From Candidatus Tidjanibacter faecipullorum (lineage in GTDB: Bacteria > Bacteroidota > Bacteroidia > Bacteroidales > Rikenellaceae), in NCBI GenBank assembly GCA_019116245.1, contig DXCC01000006.1, forward strand, positions 34,855-98,854: a stretch of DNA of 64,000 bases, read 5' to 3'. Position numbers and translations under genes: made by a program. The notes below the pieces were generated by a model. It had not been told where the DNA came from, did not search any database, and worked only from the letters and a program-made list of their open reading frames with translations. The stretch's first letter is position 1. Every line of letters starts with the position of its first letter. Below are positions 1-8,742 of this stretch, one piece after another.

Positions 1-729
1 GTATTCGTGGCCTGCAGCGAGGGTGAAGGCCAGCTCCTGGACGATGGTCGAGCCGCTGTTCTGGAACGTCTCGCCGCCCACGGTGATGAATTTGGCTTTT
101 GGCCAGGCCTTGTGGTAGGTCTTCACCAGCTCGGCGATGGTCTTGAAGCACTGCTGGCCCTGGTCGCCGCAGCAGAAGACGCCCTTGAGCGAGAGCTGGC
201 GGATGATCGGGTCAAAACCGAAGAAGACGCGGAACTTGTCGGGGTCGGCACCCTTTGCCTCGGCCACGGCCAGTACCTTGGCGGGCAGCTCGGCGTCGGG
301 CACTCCGCTGAAGGCCAGCTCCGTAGCGTTCAGGTCGATGCCGGCCATCAGGTCGGCCACCTGCTGTGCGGAGAGTTTCTCCGACAGGTCGAATCCGATC
401 GACTCGGCGCCCGCCTCGATGGCGTGGAGGGCGAACTCGTTGGCGCTCTTCACCTCCTTGACGGCGATGGTCTCGTGGATGCGCCAGCGGTTGTGGCAGC
501 GGTTACCCCTCACATAGGGGAATTCGCCGCTCTTCTTGCCGAGGTACTGGATGCCCTTGAGGTCTTCCGCCCGGTAGTAGGGGCGCACGTTGAAGCCCTC
601 GGAGGTTCTCCAGACTAATTTTTTCTGGTAGTCGGCCCCTTTGAGGTCAGCCTTGATCACCTCTTCCCACTGCTCCGTGGAGACGGGCGGGAATTCGGTG
701 AAGAGCTTCTCTTCCTTGTTGTTTGCCAT
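1..729 (-). CDS. mutA: methylmalonyl-CoA mutase small subunit, N-terminal part (truncated by window edge)
   Basis: Reading the minus strand from the ATG at 729 gives 243 uninterrupted codons that run off the left edge. The protein starts MANNKEEKLFTEFPPVS and continues with features of the small, non-catalytic subunit of adenosylcobalamin-dependent methylmalonyl-CoA mutase, including VRPYYRAEDL and a GFDPIIRQLSLKG segment. The family works as a heterodimer with MutB, interconverting succinyl-CoA and (R)-methylmalonyl-CoA on the way to propionate. The large-subunit gene would be expected just beyond the window but cannot be seen. The start is supported by the absence of an upstream in-frame ATG nearby and by a -7 element at 789-796. 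The annotation is firm for the family; the C-terminal end is not visible. Confidence 0.9.
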   Translation of the reverse strand, partial: MANNKEEKLFTEFPPVSTEQWEEVIKADLKGADYQKKLVWRTSEGFNVRPYYRAEDLKGIQYLGKKSGEFPYVRGNRCHNRWRIHETIAVKEVKSANEFALHAIEAGAESIGFDLSEKLSAQQVADLMAGIDLNATELAFSGVPDAELPAKVLAVAEAKGADPDKFRVFFGFDPIIRQLSLKGVFCCGDQGQQCFKTIAELVKTYHKAWPKAKFITVGGETFQNSGSTIVQELAFTLAAGHEY

Positions 730-788
730 AACTTCTGAAAATAGTTGGTATGTATGTTGTTGTGTTGTCGTATGTCCGTATCAACAAA

Positions 789-796
789 CAAAATTA
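789..796 (-). promoter_or_regulatory. Bacteroidetes -7 element (TAATTTTG) for mutA
   Basis: On the minus strand this octamer matches TAnnTTTG exactly and lies about 60 nt upstream of the mutA start. No convincing TTG box was found at the usual spacing, so this is a half-supported promoter. Confidence 0.5.
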
Positions 797-935
797 CGAA
801 TTTTTCAATAAGGGCGGCGGTTTCGTTCCGATTTTGTTAGTCGCTTCACAGCACGGGGCTCCGTGCGGGGAGGCGGCGGGCGGTGCGGCGCGTTTTTCGC
901 AGGGGCGGAGCGGTCGGAAATCGCCTGTCAATGCC

Positions 936-943
936 TATCTTTG
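936..943 (+). promoter_or_regulatory. -7 element (TATCTTTG) for the UbiD-family gene
   Basis: Exact match to the Bacteroidetes TAnnTTTG element, ending 29 nt before the ATG at 973. The -33 TTG is not clear at 19 bp spacing. Confidence 0.6.
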
Positions 944-972
944 TCAAGATACGGAAATAATTGCGAAAAATC

Positions 973-2805
973 ATGTACGCAAGTCTGCAAGAATACATTG
1001 ACCGGCTCGACCGCGAAGGAGAACTGGTGCGCATTGCCGCGCCGGTCGATCCGGTGCTGGAGATGGCCGAGATTGCCGACCGCATGGCCAAGTCGCCGGG
1101 CGGTGGCCGGGCCCTGCTGTTCGAACGGACGGGAACCGAGTTTCCCGTGCTGATGAACCTGTTCGGTTCCGACCGGCGCATGGCGCTGGCGCTGGGGGTG
1201 GAGCGGCTCGGCGATATTGCCGCCTCCATCGGCGCCCTGCTGCGCGAGGCGACGGCTCCGAAAGGCACGCTGGGCGAGAAGCTGGGGGCGCTGCCGCTGC
1301 TGGGACGGGCGTCGCGCTGGTTTCCGAAACGGGTGCGGGGGCGCGGAGCCTGTCAGCAGACCGTGTGGCGGGGAGCCGAGGCCGATCTGGGTCGGCTGCC
1401 CGTACTGCAGTGCTGGCCGTGCGACGGCGGGCGCTTCGTGACGCTGCCGATGGTGCATACGGTCGACCCCGAGACGGGAGTCCCCAATGTGGGCATGTAC
1501 CGCATGCAGCTTTTCGACGGTCAGACGACGGGCATGCACTGGCACATGCACAAGACCGGTGCGCGTCACTACGAAGCCTGGCGGCGTGCCGGGCGCCGGA
1601 TGCCCGTGAGCGTCTGTCTGGGCGGCGATCCGGTCTATACCTATGCGGCGACGGCTCCGCTGCCCGACGGCATCGACGAATACCTGCTGGCGGGGTTCCT
1701 GCGACGCCGGCCCGTGCGGCTGGTGCGCTGCCTGACCAACGAACTGTGGGTGCCGGACGACTGCGACTTCGTCATCGAGGGGTACGTTGATCCCGCCGAG
1801 GAGAAGGCGGTGGAGGGACCTTTCGGCGACCATACGGGATTCTATTCGCTCGAGGACCGCTATCCACTCTTTCACGTGACGGCCATTACCCACCGGCAGG
1901 GAGCCGTATGGCCCGCTACGGTGGTGGGAATTCCGCCCCAGGAAGATCTCTATATCGCCAAGGCGACCGAGACGATTTTTCTCGCTCCGATGCGCCTTGC
2001 CGTGCAGCCCGACCTGACCGATCTCTACATGCCGGCGGCGGGTGTGGCGCACAACATTGCCGTGGCGGGATTCACGCCCCGCTATCCGGGTCATGTCCGC
2101 CAGGCGGTGTCGGCCCTGTGGGGGGCGGGACAGATGACCTTCAACAAATACCTGCTGATGATCCCCTCCGGCACGGATCCGCGCAATGTCCATACGGTGG
2201 CGGGACTGTGGCGCCATGCCGATCTCTCCCGGGCCCTCATTCGGGGCGAGGGGGTGCTCGATGTACTGGACCATGCGGCCGCCGTCACCGGTTATGGGGG
2301 CAAGATGGCTTTCGATCTGACCGGCTGTACGCCGGATGTGCCGCTGTGGCCGCTGCCCGACCGGGTCGTGGCGGCGGGCGGCATCGGGGCATGGAGCCTC
2401 GAATGGCTGGCCGAATGGGGCGTAGTGGCCCTCTTCGCCGAGCCGGATGCGGCAGTCGATGTCGGGGAGTTCCTGCGGCGGAATGCCTTGCACCCGCAGG
2501 CGCTTGTGCTGTTCGATGCGGCGGCGGAGGGGCTCTCGGGCGAAGAGTTGTTGTGGCTGGCAACGGGCAATACCGATGCCGGGCGCGACGTGGCGTTCCG
2601 CGAGGGGGGGCTGGTGGCCGATGCCCGCACCAAATTGCCGGGGCGGCCCGGTTATCCGTCCCACTTCCCAAATGTGGTCACGGCCGACGAGGCAACCATG
2701 GACCAGGTGGACCGCCGGTGGAATGAATACGGACTCGGCGCTCTGCTGTCTTCGCCTTCGCGGCGCTACCGGCGGCTGGTGCGCTCCGACCGGGCGGAGG
2801 TGTAA
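973..2805 (+). CDS. UbiD-family prenylated-FMN-dependent decarboxylase (probable menaquinone biosynthesis decarboxylase)
   Basis: A 610-aa protein of the UbiD family, which decarboxylates aromatic or unsaturated acids using prenylated FMN. The metal/cofactor site is visible as PNVGMYRMQ near residue 170 and EGPFGDHTGFYS near residue 280, the latter carrying acidic residues of the family's catalytic site. In Bacteroidetes, members of this length act in the futalosine menaquinone pathway by removing the carboxylate of the naphthoate intermediate. The presence of mqnE about 9 kb downstream supports that reading, but substrate cannot be told from sequence. The ATG at 973 is chosen over in-frame codons upstream because the protein starts there with the usual MYASLQEYID and a -7 element lies just before. 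The next gene follows after 15 nt, so the two are probably co-transcribed. Confidence 0.88.
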   Translation: MYASLQEYIDRLDREGELVRIAAPVDPVLEMAEIADRMAKSPGGGRALLFERTGTEFPVLMNLFGSDRRMALALGVERLGDIAASIGALLREATAPKGTLGEKLGALPLLGRASRWFPKRVRGRGACQQTVWRGAEADLGRLPVLQCWPCDGGRFVTLPMVHTVDPETGVPNVGMYRMQLFDGQTTGMHWHMHKTGARHYEAWRRAGRRMPVSVCLGGDPVYTYAATAPLPDGIDEYLLAGFLRRRPVRLVRCLTNELWVPDDCDFVIEGYVDPAEEKAVEGPFGDHTGFYSLEDRYPLFHVTAITHRQGAVWPATVVGIPPQEDLYIAKATETIFLAPMRLAVQPDLTDLYMPAAGVAHNIAVAGFTPRYPGHVRQAVSALWGAGQMTFNKYLLMIPSGTDPRNVHTVAGLWRHADLSRALIRGEGVLDVLDHAAAVTGYGGKMAFDLTGCTPDVPLWPLPDRVVAAGGIGAWSLEWLAEWGVVALFAEPDAAVDVGEFLRRNALHPQALVLFDAAAEGLSGEELLWLATGNTDAGRDVAFREGGLVADARTKLPGRPGYPSHFPNVVTADEATMDQVDRRWNEYGLGALLSSPSRRYRRLVRSDRAEV

Positions 2806-2820
2806 GACGGTTGGGAGGAC

Positions 2821-4008
2821 ATGAAACCCGGCAGGCGACAGACGGAGCGGTGGAAGAACGATTCCGAACGGCGACGGCGCTGGCTCTTTTCGGCGAGCGA
2901 GCGGCGGGGCATTCTGTTGCTGCTGCCGCTGTTGGTGCTGCTGGCCTGGCTGTTGGTCCGGACGGCGGCGCCCCGACCCGACGGCAGTGCACAGTTGCTC
3001 GGCGACCGGCTGGTCGGGCAGACGGCCGCCGGACAGGCGGAGGGCCCCGCAGCGGAAGCGGATACCGTCCGGTTGTTTGCCTTTGATCCGAACGAGGTGA
3101 CCTATGAGGAGTTGCGGCAGCTGGGCATGCCGAAGCGCACGGCGGCGGGGCTGGTGAAATACCGGGCGGCGGGCAAGGTGTTTGCCGTGCCGGAGGATGT
3201 GGCGCTCTGCTACGGAGTGACCGATTCGATGTATGCCCGGCTGAAACCCTATATCGTGATCGGTGAGGCCTATCGCCTGCGGCCGCGCCCGCAATCCGGA
3301 GCCGTCGCACCGGCTGTGTCGGCGGCGCAGGAGCGGACGGATACAGCCTCCTTCGATCCCAATGCGCTGGATGCGGAGGGATTCGTGGCGCTCGGTTTCT
3401 CGCCCCGTCAGGCGGCGTCGATCGTCCGCTTCCGGGAGGCGCGGGGCGGTTTCCGGACGGCGGAGGATTTCGCCGAGTCGTATGTGGTCTCCGAGGCGAT
3501 GTTTGACCGCCTGCGCGACCGGATTGCCATCGTCCCGGCGGAGGGGCGGCCGGCCGGACGGGGGGCGGAGCATGAGGCGGTGTCGTCGCCCGGCCCGGTG
3601 GAGCTGAACGGCGCCGATTCGGCCGCGCTGGACGGCGTGCCGGGCATCGGTCCGGCGACGGCTGCGGCGGTGATTGCCTACCGCGGGCGGTTGGGCGGCT
3701 TCCATGATGCCCGGCAGGTGCTCGAGACGGGGCTGGTCACCGAACGGAACTGGGAGCGCATGCGCGAACAAATTTGGGCGGACAGTTGCAAAATCCGGAA
3801 AATTGATATTAACTTTGCGGCTCCGAACACTGTTGCGGATCATCCCTACATCGCTCCGCGAACCTTGCGGAAGATTCTGCGCAACAGACAATTGAAAGGA
3901 GGTTGGAGTACGATTGAGGATATGATCGAAGACCATACGTTGACGATGGAGGAGGCCGCCAGACTGGCCCCGTATCTTCATTTCGGCCCTGCACCTCGCG
4001 AAAATTGA
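2821..4008 (+). CDS. membrane-anchored helix-hairpin-helix (ComEA-like) protein
   Basis: A 395-aa protein with one N-terminal membrane helix (about residues 22-42, rich in Leu/Val) followed by at least three helix-hairpin-helix modules. These appear near residues 85-135, 177-225 and 259-305 (the last containing VPGIGPATAAAVIAYR). A more diverged fourth module closes the protein (APRTLRKILRN to LAPYLHFG). HhH modules bind DNA backbone without sequence preference; ComEA-type proteins capture incoming DNA. The family occurs broadly in Bacteroidetes without proven function. Most ComEA proteins have one HhH pair, so this chain is long. The gene begins 15 nt after the UbiD gene, with a GGGAGGA ribosome site directly upstream of the ATG. 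Confidence 0.8.
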   Translation: MKPGRRQTERWKNDSERRRRWLFSASERRGILLLLPLLVLLAWLLVRTAAPRPDGSAQLLGDRLVGQTAAGQAEGPAAEADTVRLFAFDPNEVTYEELRQLGMPKRTAAGLVKYRAAGKVFAVPEDVALCYGVTDSMYARLKPYIVIGEAYRLRPRPQSGAVAPAVSAAQERTDTASFDPNALDAEGFVALGFSPRQAASIVRFREARGGFRTAEDFAESYVVSEAMFDRLRDRIAIVPAEGRPAGRGAEHEAVSSPGPVELNGADSAALDGVPGIGPATAAAVIAYRGRLGGFHDARQVLETGLVTERNWERMREQIWADSCKIRKIDINFAAPNTVADHPYIAPRTLRKILRNRQLKGGWSTIEDMIEDHTLTMEEAARLAPYLHFGPAPREN

Positions 4009-4083
4009 CGGGTGCGGAGCCTTTCCGGTAGCGTAGCCGGAGACCGTAACGACCGAATTTCAAATCTATAAAATAGTACCACA

Positions 4084-4278
4084 ATGATTATCATGCCTGT
4101 AAAAGAGGGCGAAAACATCGAGCGCGCTCTCAAGAAATTCAAACGCAAATACGAAAGAACCGGCGTCCTGAAGGAACTTCGTCGTCGCCAGTACTTCACG
4201 AAACCTTCCGTGGTAAAACGCGAGCAGAAGATCCACGCCATCTACGTGGAGCAGCTCCGTCGCAACGAGGAGGAGTAG
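4084..4278 (+). CDS. rpsU: 30S ribosomal protein S21
   Basis: The 64-aa product has the S21 signature: an N-terminal MPVKEGENIERALKKFKRK stretch and a basic C-terminal helix containing LRRRQYFTKPSVVKREQK. S21 sits on the 30S platform near the anti-Shine-Dalgarno region of 16S rRNA. In Bacteroidetes the anti-SD is known to be occluded by 30S proteins including S21, consistent with the weak use of ribosome-binding sites in this window. The length is normal for the phylum. It is followed by two hairpins, the second a clear terminator. Confidence 0.97.
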   Translation: MIIMPVKEGENIERALKKFKRKYERTGVLKELRRRQYFTKPSVVKREQKIHAIYVEQLRRNEEE

Positions 4279-4286
4279 TCGGAACG

Positions 4287-4305
4287 CTGCGGGCAAAACC
4301 CGCAG
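4287..4305 (+). other. 7-bp hairpin after rpsU
   Basis: CTGCGGG and CCCGCAG flank a CAAAA loop only 8 nt past the rpsU stop, without a T tract. It may protect the transcript end or form part of a double terminator with the hairpin at 4323. Confidence 0.45.
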
Positions 4306-4322
4306 ACGACCGCAGAACGAAC

Positions 4323-4357
4323 GAGGCCCGGAATCATCCGGGCCTCTTCTTTTTTTG
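4323..4357 (+). terminator. intrinsic terminator of rpsU
   Basis: A 9-bp GC-rich stem (GAGGCCCGG / CCGGGCCTC) with a six-base loop is followed by TTCTTTTTTT. It lies between convergent rpsU and the sigma factor gene; the T tract fits the plus strand. Confidence 0.9.
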
Positions 4358-4393
4358 TGCTGTCCGCAGGGAAACTGCGATCGGGTGTGCGGG

Positions 4394-4978
4394 TCAGAGC
4401 ATGTCGCTGGCCGTGATGAGGGCGCAGAGCTGTGCCCGGGCGCGGTGGATCTGGGTCTTGACCGTTCCCAGCGGCATGCCCAGTTCGGCGGCGATCTCTT
4501 CGTAGGAGTATTCGCAGAAGAAACGCAGCTCGATCAGCTGCCGGTAGCGGGGCGACATCTTGGCCAGGTGCTGCTCCAGCTGGGCGCCGCGCTGCCGGTC
4601 GATGAACCGCTCCTCGGGGGTTGCCTCCTGCGAGACGGAGTTGAGGCCGGAAGCGGCGCCGGTCGGGGCGGCGTCGACGAAGAGATCGTCACGCCGGCGG
4701 CGGACAAAGTCGATGAAGGTGTTGCGGGCGATCGTGTAGATCCACTGCCCGAAGGTGAAGGCGGTGTCGTATTTGTCGAGGTTGAGGAACACCTTGATGA
4801 AGGTCTCCTGCAGCAGGTCGTCGGCATCGTTGCCGTTGCCGCCCGTGCGGGCCAGGTAGAGTTTGCGGATGCCGTCGCGGTAGCGGTTGAAAAGCATCTC
4901 GAAGGCGGCCGCATCGCCGCTCTGGGCCAACGTGACGAGCTGCTGGTCGGTCTGGATGAGGTAGCCGGCTATCTCCAT
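4394..4978 (-). CDS. ECF-type RNA polymerase sigma factor (sigma-70 family)
   Basis: A 194-aa protein with the two-domain layout of extracytoplasmic-function sigma factors. Region 2 contains DADDLLQETFIKVFLNL and FGQWIYTIARNTFIDFVRRRR, for -10 recognition and core binding. Region 4 contains YRQLIELRFF, YSYEEIAAELGM and LGTVKTQIHRAR, a helix-turn-helix. There is no adjacent anti-sigma gene; instead its first codons overlap the end of the upstream membrane glycosyltransferase gene by 10 bp, so translation is probably coupled. The start ATG at 4978 is taken because it gives the normal family length (MEIAGYLIQTDQQLVTLA). The target regulon is unknown. Confidence 0.92.
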   Translation of the reverse strand: MEIAGYLIQTDQQLVTLAQSGDAAAFEMLFNRYRDGIRKLYLARTGGNGNDADDLLQETFIKVFLNLDKYDTAFTFGQWIYTIARNTFIDFVRRRRDDLFVDAAPTGAASGLNSVSQEATPEERFIDRQRGAQLEQHLAKMSPRYRQLIELRFFCEYSYEEIAAELGMPLGTVKTQIHRARAQLCALITASDML

Positions 4979-6129
4979 ACCCCGGGGGATCGTTTGAAGG
5001 TGCGCGAGAGGGCCATCCACCCTTCGTAGTAGGGCGAACAGAGGTCGTACAGGGGAGCCACCCGCATCACGCCCCGCTCGCAGAGGCGCAGCGCGATGCG
5101 CCGCATTTCGAACAGCACGAGCAGCAGGCGGAGGAGCCACAGGGCTGCGGCGAAGAGTTTGAGTTCCGCGGGCAGCAGTACGATGGCGGCAACGACGGCC
5201 GGCAGGAAGAGGGCCCGGCTCCAGAGTTCGAGCCCGATGCGGAACCGGACGCCCGCCGGATAGAAGCGGAAGGTGTTGCTCTGCAGTCGGCGGTCGGCAT
5301 ACCACCAGCGCAGGCCGCCCCAGATCTTCTGGCGGACCAGCGAGTTGGCCGACACGATGGTGGCGGTGCGGGCTCCGGCGGCCAGCTTCTGGACGAAGAG
5401 GTCGTCCATGCCGATATTCATGTTGAGGTGGTTGAAGCCGTGGTTGGCGAAGTAGATGGCTTTGGTCAGGCCGAGGTTTTGGATCATGCCGCGGTAGGGA
5501 TGGCCGTGCATGGCGGCGCCGATCCAGCGGGCGGCATGACCGACGCGTCCCAGGCGGATCATCCGGTCGGAGAAGCGGTTGCCGCCCTCCATGCCGCAGT
5601 AGCCGATCACCAGGTCGGCGTGTTCGAAGCCGCGCGCCATGCGTCCCACCCATTGGTTCGATGCCGGGCGGCAGTCGGCCGTCGTGAGGAGAATGTTGTC
5701 GTAGCGGGCGGCCTTGATGGCCACGTTGAGAGCCATCTTGTCGCTGATCGGGAAGCGCGGGTCGCGCACCATGCGTGTCACGTTCAGCCGGGGGGTGTGT
5801 TCGGCAATCATGGCAAGCGTCTCGCCGAATTCGACGTCGCCGGTGAGTTCCGTGATGACGATCTCGTAGCGGTCGTACTCCTGGGCGAGCAGCAGCGGCA
5901 GCGTCTCCTCGAGGAAGGCGTCGTCGGCTTCGCGCACGACCAGTGCGACCGACACGGCCGGCCGGCTGCCGTCGCTCGTGGCGTTGCGGTAGGAGGGGAT
6001 GCGGCCGTAGTAGCCGGCCCAGTACCCGCACTGGATGAGGAAGAGCAGCACGACGCCCGCCAGCAGGGCGATGCCCCACGGGCCGCAGACGTCCCAGAGA
6101 AAAGCGTAGGCTTGGGAAAATTGTTCCAT
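4969..6129 (-). CDS. membrane-bound family 2 glycosyltransferase
   Basis: A 386-aa protein with an N-terminal membrane helix (roughly residues 17-37), a GT-A type catalytic domain and two or more hydrophobic helices near residues 300-345. The catalytic part includes VSVALVVREADD, a TTADCRP motif in the DxD position and NIGMDDLFVQKL, resembling the ED segment of processive GT2 enzymes. Sugar donor and acceptor cannot be inferred. The ATG at 6129 (MEQFSQAYAF) is preferred over an earlier in-frame start because the extra 18 residues are not family-like. The stop codon lies within the start of the downstream sigma factor gene. Confidence 0.8.
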   Translation of the reverse strand: MEQFSQAYAFLWDVCGPWGIALLAGVVLLFLIQCGYWAGYYGRIPSYRNATSDGSRPAVSVALVVREADDAFLEETLPLLLAQEYDRYEIVITELTGDVEFGETLAMIAEHTPRLNVTRMVRDPRFPISDKMALNVAIKAARYDNILLTTADCRPASNQWVGRMARGFEHADLVIGYCGMEGGNRFSDRMIRLGRVGHAARWIGAAMHGHPYRGMIQNLGLTKAIYFANHGFNHLNMNIGMDDLFVQKLAAGARTATIVSANSLVRQKIWGGLRWWYADRRLQSNTFRFYPAGVRFRIGLELWSRALFLPAVVAAIVLLPAELKLFAAALWLLRLLLVLFEMRRIALRLCERGVMRVAPLYDLCSPYYEGWMALSRTFKRSPGVWR

Positions 6130-6317
6130 GATCGGTACGAATCGTTCTTGCAAAAGTAATGCAAAAAAGGGGATTGCCCGCATCTTTTTCGCTTGCCGTG
6201 TGCGCGGCGGCGGAACCTTCGAGAGGGGGCAGGGTACGGGTGGGCAGCAGCGGGGCCGGAGCCGGACTCCGTCGGCGGAAAGCGGTCGCGCCGTGCGGCG
6301 TTGTCGTGCGGAATGGC

Positions 6318-6325
6318 TACCTTTG
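6318..6325 (+). promoter_or_regulatory. -7 element (TACCTTTG) for the FAD dehydrogenase
   Basis: Exact TAnnTTTG match ending 19 nt before the ATG at 6345, in the divergent gap with the glycosyltransferase gene. A TTG occurs at 6301-6303, closer than the usual spacing. Confidence 0.55.
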
Positions 6326-6344
6326 CGGAAAACAAGACAAAGCC

Positions 6345-7895
6345 ATGCCGCAGACCCTTACCCTCACGTTGTCGCCCAAGCAGGCGGCCGATTCCGCCAC
6401 GTATGTTGCCATTGCCGCCCGCCGGTTGGGCGTGTCGGTCGAGCAGATTGCCCTGGCACGGCTGCTCAAGCGGTCGGTCGATGCGCGCGGCCGGTCGGTG
6501 AAGGTGAACCTGACGCTGGAACTGTATGTGGACGAACCGGCCCCCGCCGAGGAGATCCACTTCGACTATCCCGACGTGTCGGGGCGCGAGGCGGTCGTTA
6601 TCGTGGGGGGCGGACCGGCCGGACTGTTCTGCGCCCTGCGGCTGATTGAGCGGGGACTGCGGCCGGTGATCCTCGAGCGCGGGCGGGATGTGACGACGCG
6701 CCGCCGCGACGTGGCCGTCATCAACCGCAACGGGCCGCTTGACCCCGACTCCAACTATGCCTTCGGCGAGGGGGGCGCGGGTACCTTCTCGGACGGCAAA
6801 CTCTTCACGCGCAGCAAGAAACGCGGCAACTACAACAAGGCGCTCCGCACACTGGTCTTTCACGGCGCCTCGCCCGAAATCCTCTACGAAGCCCATCCCC
6901 ACATCGGCACCGACCGCCTGCCGGCCATCATGTCGGCCATCCGGCGAACCATTACGTCGTGTGGCGGCGAGGTGCTCTTCGGGCGGCGGGTGACGGCGTT
7001 GCTCGTGTGCGACGGCGCGGTGACGGGTGTCGCGTGCGGCGACGAGCGCATCGAGGCGCGCCGGGTGGTGCTGGCGACGGGCCACTCGGCCGACGACATC
7101 TATGAAATGCTCTACCGTCAGCGCATTCCGATCGTGGCCAAACCCTTTGCAATGGGGGTGCGGGTCGAACACCCGCAGGCGCTCATCGACGAGATCCAGT
7201 ACCACGGCGCCGGGCGCGACTACCTGCCCGCGGCAGCCTACTCGCTCGTGGCGCAGGTGGGCGGACGGGGTGTCTATTCGTTCTGCATGTGTCCGGGGGG
7301 CGTGATCGTACCGGCCATGACCGATCCGGCCGAATGTGTGGTGAACGGCATGTCCGATTCGGGGCGCAATTCGCGCTGGGCCAATTCGGGCATCGTCACC
7401 GAGGTGCGCCTTTCCGATTTTGACTACCTGCGTGAGGAGTGGGGCGAACTGGCGGGCTTGAAGTTCCGCCGCGACCTGGAGGAAGCGGCACGCCGGCAGG
7501 GGGGCGGCGGCCAGATGGCGCCCGCCCAGCGGCTCACCGACTTTGTGGCGGGACGCCGTTCGGTCGACCTGCCGCGCGCTTCCTATGCGCCCGGCACGAC
7601 TCCGTCGCGGCTGGACGAGTGGATGCCGACATTTATTGCACAGTCGCTGCGCGAGGGCTTCGGCGTGTTCGGCCGCCGGATGCACGGCTTCCTGACGCGC
7701 GAGGCGCAGGTGCTGGGTGTGGAGTCGCGCACCTCGTCGCCCGTACGCATCCCGCGCGATCCCGATACGCTGATGCACCCCGCCATTGAGGGGCTCTACC
7801 CGTCGGGCGAGGGGGCAGGCTATGCCGGCGGCATCATCTCGGCCGCCATGGATGGCGAACGCATTGCCGATGCCATCGCCGACCGGCATAAATGA
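6345..7895 (+). CDS. uncharacterised FAD-dependent dehydrogenase (COG2509-like)
   Basis: A 516-aa protein. An N-terminal alpha/beta domain of about 80 residues precedes a Rossmann FAD-binding motif, VIVGGGPAGLFCALRL near residue 86, and FGEGGAGTFSDGKL, typical of the COG2509 flavoprotein family. GVRVEHPQ and the C-terminal LYPSGEGAGYAGGIISAAMDG are also family motifs, the last closing the FAD site. The family is widespread but its reaction is not established. The start is the ATG at 6345, which lies close behind a -7 element; the longer reading frame upstream encodes an unrelated arginine-rich tail. The next gene begins 27 nt downstream. Confidence 0.85.
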   Translation: MPQTLTLTLSPKQAADSATYVAIAARRLGVSVEQIALARLLKRSVDARGRSVKVNLTLELYVDEPAPAEEIHFDYPDVSGREAVVIVGGGPAGLFCALRLIERGLRPVILERGRDVTTRRRDVAVINRNGPLDPDSNYAFGEGGAGTFSDGKLFTRSKKRGNYNKALRTLVFHGASPEILYEAHPHIGTDRLPAIMSAIRRTITSCGGEVLFGRRVTALLVCDGAVTGVACGDERIEARRVVLATGHSADDIYEMLYRQRIPIVAKPFAMGVRVEHPQALIDEIQYHGAGRDYLPAAAYSLVAQVGGRGVYSFCMCPGGVIVPAMTDPAECVVNGMSDSGRNSRWANSGIVTEVRLSDFDYLREEWGELAGLKFRRDLEEAARRQGGGGQMAPAQRLTDFVAGRRSVDLPRASYAPGTTPSRLDEWMPTFIAQSLREGFGVFGRRMHGFLTREAQVLGVESRTSSPVRIPRDPDTLMHPAIEGLYPSGEGAGYAGGIISAAMDGERIADAIADRHK

Positions 7896-7921
7896 ATGAC
7901 AGTTTGTTTGCAAGGAGGGAG

Positions 7922-8632
7922 ATGATGAAAAGAGCGCTATGTGCCTTTCTGTTGGTTATGGTTGCCTTTGTGGGGTATGGGCAGGCTTTTCTTTCCAACT
8001 ATCCCAAACTGACCAGGCAAAATCTGGATAGGTTCTTTGTTGATTGGGAGGCGTATTCGGACAGCATAGCTTCAAGGGCAACAAAAAACGATAGCCTGAT
8101 GGACAGGATACAATGCCTCGAAACTGTGCCGGAGACGCAAGGGTGGGCCCCGCGATACGTTGTGCTTCCGCGATACCTCATCATCGAACGGTACGATCTG
8201 GATGTGGACCTGGAGAAGGCCAGACAGGCTTTAGGCTTTCCGTCTTTCATTCCGGACCTGGAAGAAAATCAATATGTCGTGGAACGTATTACGCCGCTTC
8301 CGCCCCGGTCGGGTCGCGTCTTGTATCTGACTGCGGATATAAATAAAGTCTTGTCGGCGTTTGCGGGTGGACTGGAAGACGGCGATAGACTGACCAGAAT
8401 CAAGCGTGGCAATGTCCGCAGACTCCAGAAATACCTGCCTGTCCAATACGGGCATTGGGGCGGATATTGGTGGTTCACCTCTTTCCCCTTGATTACAGGA
8501 ATTTGCCGTGCCAATAACCTGATTGCCGTTATGCGAAGGACCAGTTGGTGTACCGGGGATGAGATATGGTACGTCAAGGAAAACGATGAGTTTGTCAGAC
8601 AGCCGGAACCCGTTTCTTTCTGGATGGAATAG
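7922..8632 (+). CDS. secreted hypothetical protein
   Basis: About 236 aa with a clear signal peptide (MMKRALCAFLLVMVAFVGYGQA) and no domain I recognise. The mature part has a LPRYLIIERYDLDVDLEKA segment and ends QPEPVSFWME. An AAGGAGG ribosome site at 7912-7918 decides the start: ATG codons at 7922 and 7925 are both possible, 3 or 6 nt away. Codon use is less GC-rich than the neighbouring dehydrogenase, suggesting it is a faster-evolving or acquired gene. Paralogues or known homologues could not be recalled. Confidence 0.7.
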   Translation: MMKRALCAFLLVMVAFVGYGQAFLSNYPKLTRQNLDRFFVDWEAYSDSIASRATKNDSLMDRIQCLETVPETQGWAPRYVVLPRYLIIERYDLDVDLEKARQALGFPSFIPDLEENQYVVERITPLPPRSGRVLYLTADINKVLSAFAGGLEDGDRLTRIKRGNVRRLQKYLPVQYGHWGGYWWFTSFPLITGICRANNLIAVMRRTSWCTGDEIWYVKENDEFVRQPEPVSFWME

Positions 8633-8710
8633 CCATGCGGTTGCTGGGGGATGGATATGGCAACCGGAACCGTTGCTGCTGGCTGTAATGGAAACGGTGG
8701 CAGATCAATC

Positions 8711-8736
8711 GGGGCGCGTCCGTCAAGGCGCGCCCC
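8711..8736. terminator. possible bidirectional terminator hairpin
   Basis: GGGGCGCG and CGCGCCCC flank a 10-base loop between the convergent ends of the secreted protein gene and the acetyltransferase gene. No strong T tract follows on either strand, so termination is uncertain. Confidence 0.4.
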
Positions 8737-8742
8737 GCGGCG

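Noticed and set aside
928..3981. 1017-aa minus-strand open frame opposite the UbiD and HhH genes
   Set aside because: It is rich in Arg, His and Pro, has no family-like motifs and lies antisense to two clear genes; long antisense frames are expected in GC-rich coding DNA.
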